A stretch of 64,000 nucleotides of DNA. Origin: Branchiostoma lanceolatum. Its lineage: Eukaryota; Chordata; Leptocardii; Amphioxiformes; Branchiostomatidae. The stretch is taken from the NCBI RefSeq assembly GCF_035083965.1, contig NC_089735.1:2606001-2670000 (forward strand), written 5' to 3'. Both the position numbers and the translations under genes were made by a program. The notes beneath the pieces were generated by a model, which had not been told where the DNA came from, ran no database searches, and saw nothing but the letters and a program-made list of their open reading frames with translations. Below are positions 12,001 through 19,400 of this stretch, piece after piece (positions within the stretch are counted from its first letter, which is position 1; the number at the start of each line of letters is the position of its first letter).

Positions 12001-13113
12001 CTGTTCTCCCCGTGGAGGAACAGCGTCTCGTAGATGTACTCTGCCGTGTTCTTCATCTTCTTCCTGGGAAGGCAAGTCTCACAGATGACGAATTTGGATT
12101 ATGATTATTCAGTACTTCATTTTAGTGATACTGAAGGAGAGTATCTGTATCTGTATCTATTATCTATATAGCCGGTATAACACCAGCTTCTGTATCTGTA
12201 TCGAACTTAAATGCATTTACAGCAGTCTATAGACTAGAGTTATCAATATCTTTTTCATTGAGATGAAACTGCGGAGCTGATGATGATTTTTATGACCTTT
12301 AAGTTTAACCTACTGATAGAATTTCCTGTTAAACTCTAAGACTTGACTGTCTTGAGTTGTTCATCTTGAGTCTTGGCAAAAGCCCCAAGAATCCGGAAGT
12401 GACGTAAATTGGTACATGTCCTTTCTTATGTCAATGAAAAGAACAATCAGATCAAATTCTGATCTTTATCTACTACTGTACATAGTATTTTGTCAACAGC
12501 TGTTGAGTTGAGGCACCCCACGAACACAAACACACCCGTCGCCATCAGTCAACTGCTGGTTGGTCATAGACTAAATTATTATGAACGCCTATCAGGAGTG
12601 GACAAACAAATTATAGAGACGATAGCAACGAACACATGGTGTGGTGCGAACAAGTGATCACAGGAGGTTAGTCTTCCTCTGCAAGTTCAAGATATGGAGC
12701 GGTTTATTGTGCTGTACGAAACTGTACGAGATTTAAAGTCTGGTCGAAACGTCTGGTTTTAGATAATTTGGTTCAACAACACTGTCAGGCCTGGCCTACT
12801 TCACCGAAGAATCCTCAAGGTATCCTCCTCAAGGTAACAGCCACCTTCAAATGTCCATGGCACACCGACTTACAGCTTGTGTATACTGTGGAAACGCTAA
12901 GGAAAAAAAAAACACATCGACTTCCGAGTTACCACGACGTCGAAAGAAGAAAGGAAAACGTTTCGCAAACGCGCAGACCGACCGTTTCGGGGTCTCCAGT
13001 TTCAGTTCTTCTAGGTCTTCTGATTCCAACTCGTCTTCCTTGTCATCTCTTTTCCTCTTCCCTGGACCGGTTTCCTCCCTCTCTGCATTCCCGTACCCCA
13101 TGTAGTTCCCCAT
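1..13113 (-). CDS. GMCL1: Germ cell-less protein-like 1 (BTB/BACK protein), 15 exons, 3' end off window
   Basis: Exons read on the minus strand: 12983-13113, 11940-12063, 10904-11000, 10357-10454, 9973-10019, 9311-9376, 8649-8714, 7958-8042, 6771-6861, 3241-3384, 2392-2461, 1367-1445, 1038-1099, 707-790 and 1-72 (partial). All introns are GT/AG and every junction keeps frame, giving about 438 residues before the edge; the human protein has about 515. Recognisable blocks are a basic KRKR stretch in exon 1, the BTB domain (YIYETLFLHGENSDI, LHKIYLCQ, FFSSMFSGSWKES, AFGSLYRDDVLIKPSRVV), a BACK-like middle (LFVMQVEMDVYTMLKK) and the C-terminal WRWTGFN block. In the family, GCL is a substrate adaptor of CUL3 ubiquitin ligase with roles in germ-cell fate, the nuclear envelope and spermatogenesis. 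The start is the first ATG in the exon upstream of the conserved TPKRKKMK junction. The exon 1 donor (ACG|GTCGGT) is the least certain border. Confidence 0.93.
1209..1352. mobile_element. Small TIR element enclosing a GGTACAGGTCCAG minisatellite
   Basis: Inverted termini ACTGAGAGGGCTGTGTACCT (1209-1228) and its complement (about 1333-1352) enclose four to five copies of an approximately 20-bp unit built on GGTACAGGTCCAG. It lies in the GMCL1 intron between exons 12 and 13. A non-autonomous DNA transposon carrying an internal tandem repeat is the simplest reading; I could not define a target-site duplication. Confidence 0.6.
1890..2110. mobile_element. SINE-like repeat fragment (GTGCGGTGGGATCTTTAACG family)
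   Basis: The text around 2008-2095 (AAGTGCGGTGGGATC, GTGGCTCTCCTCAA, a block ending in GAGGGACGT) recurs diverged at 48733-48840 and, inverted, at 57640-57740; related text occurs at 38510-38580. In the 48.7-kb copy it adjoins a tRNA-like block, so it is read as the body of a lancelet tRNA-derived SINE family. Confidence 0.5.
3069..3170 (+). pseudogene. Relic of a non-LTR retrotransposon reverse-transcriptase C-terminus
   Basis: On the plus strand, cgtcatacaattacaactcc and what follows translates as RHTITTPEWNALPGQ, then LSPTVETFRARLKAC. This pattern (WN.LP, a short spacer, FR.RL) is typical of the C-terminal end of LINE reverse transcriptases. The frame runs into proline-rich sequence and stops by about 3220. 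It lies just 3' of GMCL1 exon 10 on the opposite strand. No other part of a LINE ORF is visible nearby. Confidence 0.5.
3730..6787 (-). repeat. 36-bp tandem array (about 85 units) inside GMCL1 intron 9, derived from the exon 9 splice-donor junction
   Basis: Units of exactly 36 bp run without spacers. Read on the minus strand, each unit is the last 16 nt of GMCL1 exon 9 (ATCGGCAGAAACACAG) followed by 20 nt of intron beginning GTATGTTTCAACTTCAG. The first unit at the right end is the real exon 9/intron 9 border at 6771. Each unit therefore repeats a donor-like CAG|GTATGT and also an acceptor-like TTCAG. Because 36 is divisible by 3, long open frames appear on both strands; they are by-products of the repeat. 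A common variant (TTATAA in the unit) puts a stop into the frame continuing from exon 9. Confidence 0.95.
7072..7252. mobile_element. Hairpin (foldback) element with TAA target duplication
   Basis: Two arms of about 88 bp, near-perfect complements, meet at GAAGGCTGG/CCCAGCCTTC around 7162. The ends GGCCACACCAAT and ATTGGTGTGGCC are flanked on both sides by TAA (7069-7071 and 7253-7255). The 3-bp TAA duplication fits PIF/Harbinger-type non-autonomous elements. It sits in GMCL1 intron 8. Confidence 0.8.
7490..7940. mobile_element. Interspersed repeat, copy 1 of 2 (GTACCGG-rich ends)
   Basis: About 450 bp closely matching 34942-35412, including the blocks GTACCGTAAAAATTGATTAG, CAGGCAGGCCGGGAGTTTTG and a GTACCGGTACCTGTACCTGA end. 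Terminal text related to AGTGCTGCGTACC and GGTATGCAGCACT suggests inverted termini, so this is a probable non-autonomous DNA element. It lies in GMCL1 intron 8. Confidence 0.65.
8200..8450 (-). mobile_element. tRNA-derived SINE copy
   Basis: Text such as GCCTTTCCCAAGGGCACAAGATCGG, then TTCGAACTCGGGACCT, reads on the minus strand as a tRNA-like B-box (GAGTTCGAA) followed by the body (GTGCCCTTGGGAAAGGC). The same arrangement occurs at 8839-8968 (minus) and 60478-60620 (plus). It lies between GMCL1 exons 7 and 8. Confidence 0.55.
8839..8968 (-). mobile_element. tRNA-derived SINE copy
   Basis: On the minus strand it starts GGGGTCGTGTGGCGTAACGG, continues through a B-box-like GGGTTCGAATTCCC, and ends in the body AGGCATTTTACACGACTTTC. 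This matches the copy at 60478-60620. The tRNA-like head cannot fold as a functional tRNA by eye and is fused to a repeat body. Confidence 0.65.
9010..9285 (+). mobile_element. tRNA-derived SINE copy (second family)
   Basis: The head GTCCCGTAGCTCAACTGGCC resembles a tRNA A-box region and is followed by CCCGGTTCAATCCTGGG as a B-box, then a body with GGGGCTGCACCTGTCTTTCG. A diverged inverted relative lies at 38510-38700. It is located in the intron between GMCL1 exons 6 and 7. Confidence 0.6.
10421..10695 (-). repeat. Four tandem copies (74-bp period) of the GMCL1 exon 4 acceptor region
   Basis: The segment with the exon 4 3' splice site and the first 34 nt of exon 4 recurs at offsets 74, 148 and 233 from the functional copy (the motif tctctgtacag starts at 10421, 10495, 10569 and 10654). 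The two middle copies keep the TTTTGCAG acceptor. The outermost copy has diverged and lost the AG. None of the extra copies has the exon 4 donor, so only the copy ending at 10454 can give the conserved exon. Confidence 0.9.
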
Positions 13114-13385
13114 TGTACCTTAAATTTTGCCACTTCTTCACGAGAATAACGAACAACTTCGACAACTTTTGTTTATCGACGCCATCTTTAATCGCAAAGG
13201 ACTGTGGGGAACCACAGGTCAAAGGGTCATCTATTGCCACATCAAATATTTATTCCAAAACTTTTTTTCAGCAACAAAATTTGGATGTTTTCCGTAGTCA
13301 TATCTGGTATGTTTTCGTAAAGGGAGGAAAGTACTGCATTTTGTAGTAGATTTTACTGTCTAAGCGACGAAAGGTCAACAAAGCG

Positions 13386-13408
13386 CCTAGCAACGCTCCC
13401 CTAGCAAC
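13386..13408 (+). promoter_or_regulatory. RFX X-box-like sites in a head-to-head promoter
   Basis: Two CCTAGCAAC half-sites (13386-13394 and 13400-13408) lie 80-100 bp before the ATG at 13487. The 14-mer GCTCCCCTAGCAAC (13395-13408) fits the X-box pattern RYYNYYWTRRNRAC at 13 of 14 positions by my count. X-boxes bind RFX factors and mark ciliary genes in animals. The segment lies in the roughly 370 bp separating the start codons of GMCL1 (13113, minus) and the plus-strand gene, so it may serve both. Function is inferred. Confidence 0.55.
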
Positions 13409-13486
13409 CGCGGCGTCGTGACCCCAAACACACCTGCGCAACAGCTGAATGAATCAAAGCCGTCTGAGCCGAGACGAACCCTGAAG

Positions 13487-16400
13487 ATGTCCGTGGCCAC
13501 TGAAGAGTCCCGTCCCCCCACTGCCCTGTCCCGGGCCAGCATCTCGACATGGGAGATCCCCACCCCACACTTCCCGCACGAGCGCGTCGGCAGGGGCAGG
13601 GTGCTTTTCACAGGTGAGAAAATTCCCGCTGGGGTTTTCTGTCGTCTGCTACATAAATCTTTAACGTTGCACACACGTCCAGCACCACTTGTTTGTTGTG
13701 AAGGAAACTGAGACGATGGAGAGTCTACCCTAGTTTGTATAACGGTAACGTTTTAAGGCGTATAAACTTGAAACAAATTTCAACCGTTTTATTCAGATTT
13801 ACCTTTAAGTAACATAGAATTGTTGTCAAATAGCGATATTGTAGGCATTAAGGTGTTCAGGGGGTGAGTGTAGTGTTTGTTGTGTAAACGCATAAAGTAA
13901 TTGTGTCCACAGCGTACTGCACTGGAAACCGATAGGATGAGAATGCCACTGACACTTCCGAAAATATGGAAGAAAACATGACATTAGACCTTTCTCTTCA
14001 GACTTCTGCATTATTGGAGACAAGTATTGTCCAAATTCATACTTTTCCCATTGAGTTTTCATGTTTTATTTTGTATACAAAGTAAGTTGCTGGATAACTT
14101 GCAGGTCATATGTTTTCAGTATGTAGGTAGCAGTTTTTGAGTGAATCTATCTCATACTACCCGCCTTTTATGTGCAAAACTGTCCCTTTAAGAAAATCAC
14201 CACCACCCTACAAACTCGTTTAAGAACTCTTGTGGGCCCTGAAAGGAAGGTAAAGGGTCGCGTAGAGCTGAACAAAAGCCGGAAGAACAAGTGGGACAGG
14301 TGCACAGCAGGTGGTCGTTTCTGTTGTGGCTGTTTTTCTAAGTTTTACAATTAAACTCTGGGCGGTTCCAAGTGTAGGTTTTGTAAATGAAATAAAGTTG
14401 CCAGCGTTTTAATTCTACGCCAAATGTCGCTATTATATACAAAACGCTCTACGCAATTTGTACAGTGACGCAAGTCCGCCCCCATCATATCTGCCGATAT
14501 CTATCTTGATAAAGTCCTTTCGTGCATTGAAGTTTTGCAAGCCTGAAATTGTACCCAAAGATATTTTGGCCACATATTTCTCCTGTTACTCTGTTATGAC
14601 CTGGTCAAAGTGTGGCACACAAAGCGCTGAAATGATTAGAAGGTTGCGCACCATAGTTAACTATGGACGCGTCACTATGGACACATCACCCCCTCAAACA
14701 ACTCAACCCGACCTTATCGCCCACTGCGGTACATAATTGTCCAGACGGACGCTCGGATTGTCGTCATTTTCATTAATCTGACCGGTCGTGCCAACAAGGC
14801 GTATAACGTTACAGCGTGACCTCAATAGATGTAAAGCACTGGCATCCCGTAGACGAATTTTAGCCTTCACCAGGCCTTCCTCTGAAGGAGGCATGGCCGC
14901 AGTAGAATTCGGCAAAGATAGGGTGACAAATTTGCAAGTGTTACTCAATGGTGGCCAAACTCCCCTGGCAAATATTATCCCAATTGCCAGCGTAGTTCGT
15001 CTGTTGGAGACTAGACGAATTTTACGAACAGTGGCACGGTGGATGATACATAATCTCCAAGTAGATCTCCACGGTGCGCCGAAAATCGTATATATGCTAG
15101 CCAGAGAAGCTCCGGTCAGCCGGTAAGCTCCAATCCGCCCCTTACCGGCTGACCGGAGCTTCTCTGGCTAGCAAATATACGATTTTCGGCGCACCGTGGA
15201 GATCTGCTTGGAGATTAGATAATACATACTCGCCCTCTTTTCTTGAAGTTAATATATAAACATAAGATAATATTTTGAAGCAGTCGTCGATTCCCTTTAC
15301 CATAACACGCCGTTGCTACAGAGGTAAACCAGCAGACAGTAGTCAGTTTCCGTGATCCTTGTGATATCAGTCTTCTAAGGCTTCAGCTAGTCTTACAATG
15401 TTGGTCTTACAGCCTGACCATCTTTTGTGTTGCACTTCCTCTGTGTGTTTAGAAGCGATTTTCGTTGTGTGTTCAAGGAGGTAACCTCCTTCTTGTGTTC
15501 TACTAATGGCGAAGCCTAATGCTAGGGTCACATTACCAACCCGGGGCCCGGCCGGGCAGTCTTTGGGAACGAAAAGTATGATTGAAAAGACAACAAAAAC
15601 ACAAAACGTACCTAAAATTATTTAAGAGCATAGCTTGTGCAAATTTATGGACATACACTTTGATTTTTCGTTTCAGCAAACCGGCCGGGCCCGGGTTAGG
15701 AAATGTGACCCTAGCATAACTAACGCCGGTGTTGTGACTAAAGTGTCTTTAGATGTTAGTTGAAATGGCACGCGGCACTATTTTTCTTTGACTGTTGTTG
15801 GGCCATGTAGATTTGCCAAGTTACATGGATGACATCCTCTGGGAACACCAACACTGATGCGAGCGTGCGAATAAAATAAAAAGTTTGGCAAAAAAAAGTT
15901 GCCTTCATTATGAAACTTACGTGGTCAATAAGGTTGAACAAATAACTAAACACACAGAGAATGGTATACCAATTAATGGATTCCATCTATTGCGGAAAAG
16001 ACTTTTAACAACCTACTTGACCTAAATTATTCTTTACTGATCTCAGGAGTGGACGGCATGTCCGACTATCGTGTGAATGTTCCCGACGAGGTCCGACACA
16101 CCGGCATCGGCACCATGTCCCCTGAGGGCAGCAGCGAGGTGCTGTACCTGTGGCGTGCCGCTAGGGGGACCCCCTTCCCCCTCGGGAAGCACCAGAGGGT
16201 CGGGGAGATCGGCTGGGCCATCCCCGAACTGGGTGACAGACGGGCGCTGACAACAAACGCACATTTCAAGGTACTATAGTATACACTAACTTCGTTAGAT
16301 TGTTGATTTCTAATTTTTAATTTTTTTTCAACTTCATTCACAACGAACCATTCTCACAACCAAGATCAAAATTGAATTGAAATCACAACTTCATAACACT

Positions 16401-19400
16401 TAAAAACACTATGTGAAAAAATAGATGAAAGTAACATTAGAGAACCGATACAACATTGTAAACAAATTTAAAACTTAACTCTTGAATTCGTTGAATTGTA
16501 ATCGACTGCGCCTCCACCAGTGTTTGCCTGCTGTGAATTTGATGAAAACTCTTAAAATGCATGAGGAGAAAAATGCATGAAGATTTGCATGAAGATTTAC
16601 ACAACGAACAGCTTTCTTATGGTCTTCCACCTTTCTATTGGTAAAAATTGATAACAATATAACACCCCACAGGGTTTACCTTGTTTGCTGTGTCTAATGC
16701 TAGGGTCACATTTCCAATCCGGGGCCCGGTCGGGCAGTCTTTGGGAACGAAAAGTATGATATAAAAGACAACAAAAATACAAAACGTACCTAAAATTATT
16801 TAAGAGCATAGCTTTTGCAAATTTATGGACATACACTTTGATTTTTCGTTTCCGCAAACAGCCCGGCCGGGCCCCGGTTAGGAAATGTGACCCAAGCATT
16901 ACTAGTGCTGGGTGCGTTACACACATTCTCTGACGTCATAACATGTACAGACCAACACAGACTGCTCTTAAGCGGTTTTCACTTTGAATGACAGTCAGAC
17001 AGAATGTGGAAAAAAAAAAAACCACTAGAAGTGTCCGAAATCATGACCTCCACAGCTATTGCATTTAGTGGAGTTGATATAAACCATTGTTGTTTGATTA
17101 AGTCGTATTTTCTAAACGCTACTTTTGTGTTTCCAGCTTGGAGAGTTCCGCGAAGCCTGTGAGAATAGTTACACACATCGGTACCAGAACCCGTGGTAAG
17201 TGGCAGCTGACTTTGATAATTAGTTAAAATCCTGCCAAACACACACTGCCGGTGCAATGGCCTAGTTGGTAGAGTGTTCGCCTTGCACACGGTAGGTCGT
17301 GAGTTCGAACCCCGGCCGGGTCATACCAAAGACTTATAAAATGGTACATACTCGCTTTCTCTGCTTAGCACTCAGCATTTGGGAAAGATGGTAGTTAAAC
17401 ACGCACATCACTACCAGTGGATCAGCCCCCCGCTGTAGTGACTTGCACAAATGTGTGTCGCCCAAGGGCTATAGAGATGGGCGACCCCTATGCGTCTTTT
17501 CTGCCCGGTTCACTTTAACTTAACTCCCACACCATAAGGTGTATAGGGCGGTGCCCATTATCGTTTCATGGCCCTGGGCCACACTGTCAGTGTGGTGCAA
17601 TCAGTGCAGCAGGGGGCTAGTCCACTGGCAGTGGAGTGTGTTTAACTTCCATACTGTTTCATAGGTATGTACCATTTTTATAAAGTCTTTGGTATGACTC
17701 AATGCGCCTCTTGTCCCGAGGGGTCCTACCCGGGAGTTGAACTCGGGCCTTCTGGTTCCAAGTAATTAGAACCAGATGTGGTAAGTAACAGAAGCGCAGA
17801 CCACTACACCACAGCCCAGGGACAAATTCATACCTCCATTGACAAGTTAGAGGGGACAAAGTTTACTACTGGCTTCCTCATCCTCACTAATTGAATGCGA
17901 ATAGAACACACAAGAAATCATCGAAAAGTGTCTTAAAACAGGATCAAATTTGCGTAAAAAATATAAATGCACACATTTGAACTTTATTGCACAACATTTG
18001 CACAAGGGTAAACGTATAGCGTCTTCTGCCAAATCTAGTATTGGATGTCTTGATGGCAGCTGCGATGTATGATTGAAACGAAGTTGGTGAACAGATTCCG
18101 GGGAGCCTGAAAGAAGTAGATATTGACGAAAGGACAATGACATTACCAGTAAGAAGTTTATTGCAAGTTCATGTCCGTGGGCTAATTGCAAATACTAGTA
18201 CATAGTAAAAACATAGAGAAAAACATACATGCGTCAGTAAACTGTGTCTGACTTTGTTGTAACAGTATCAACTGGTACTAAATACAATTGTTGGCTATAT
18301 CTAAACTAGCTGGGTTTGACTTCTTTTTCGGAAGCAGTGGAAGACGAAAAGTCCCACTTTTTCTAGTATTTGTGGGTTCTGTGATTTCAAGAGAAAGGTA
18401 GCTTTTTGTTTCCTCCGTGAGTGTGTAAAAGCAGGGGCACTTCGTGGTTACTTGTTTAAATAATTCGGTTCTTTCGTTATCTCCAGGGCGAAGGGAGACG
18501 ACATGAAGGGGTCGGAGCAGGAGCGAGGACGGACCGCGGACGGAGCCCGTGCCGCCTCCCGGGCCAGCGGACGGCCCCCGACCCGCCCGGTGTCAACCGT
18601 GGGGGACCTCCCTTCCAGGTCAGTCATTGTCTTGTCTTGTCTTGTCTGTAGGAAACGTCAGGTATAGTCTATAAGGTAGAGTGGATTCATTCCTCAAGCT
18701 GACCGCAGTCATCCCTCAGTTAAGCCCCTGTCACACTTGTGCGTATAGACAATCCCGGATGAGTTCCGGTTTAGGTTAAGTTTGCAGCCGAATAAGTGAT
18801 TTCTTAGTTTCGATCACCAGGCTGCACAACGGTGGGTCAAAGTAGAAAAGAACTTTTTCCCCGCAAACCTTACTGAAATAAAATAAATGTTAATGCACAA
18901 CTCACGCGCCCTTGAATATACGCACAAGTGTGACAGGGCCCTAAGACATCTGGAGCCACATACATGTACATGTAGTTCCTGTTTAGAGCTTTTATTCAGC
19001 CTAGTACCACAGGCAGGCTGACTGCTGAATAAAAGTTCTAAACGGGGACCATGTGGCTGCTGATGTCTTACTGAGGGACGACTGCGGTGCGATAGATGTC
19101 GGTTAGCTTGAGGAATGAGTACACTCTACTTTATACTTCAGGTACAGTCTATGATATGCATAGGCTAGCTGGCCGAGCAGAGCTTTTCAAGAAAGGATAG
19201 TCACTTGAAGTTTAGAAAGACACTGTCGATTTGTAAAGTCTAGTTTTAATTCAAAAGTCCCCCGACTAACCCAGTGTCAACCATCGGAGACTTACCTCCC
19301 ATGTCGTAGTCTCCAAGCAGACCTACGGGTTGCAAAGACCGTATCCAACTGGCAGAAGGAGTTTTTATAGCAACCCTTGTTGCTATAAAAACTCCTTCTG

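Noticed and set aside
12768-13346. 192-residue plus-strand frame
   Set aside because: It is antisense to GMCL1 exon 1 and runs through the shared promoter; codon pattern and composition are those of the opposite exon and its flanks.
17247-17325. tRNA gene call
   Set aside because: A-box and B-box are recognisable, but the cloverleaf arms do not pair well and the sequence continues into a SINE body also found inverted 300 bp away.
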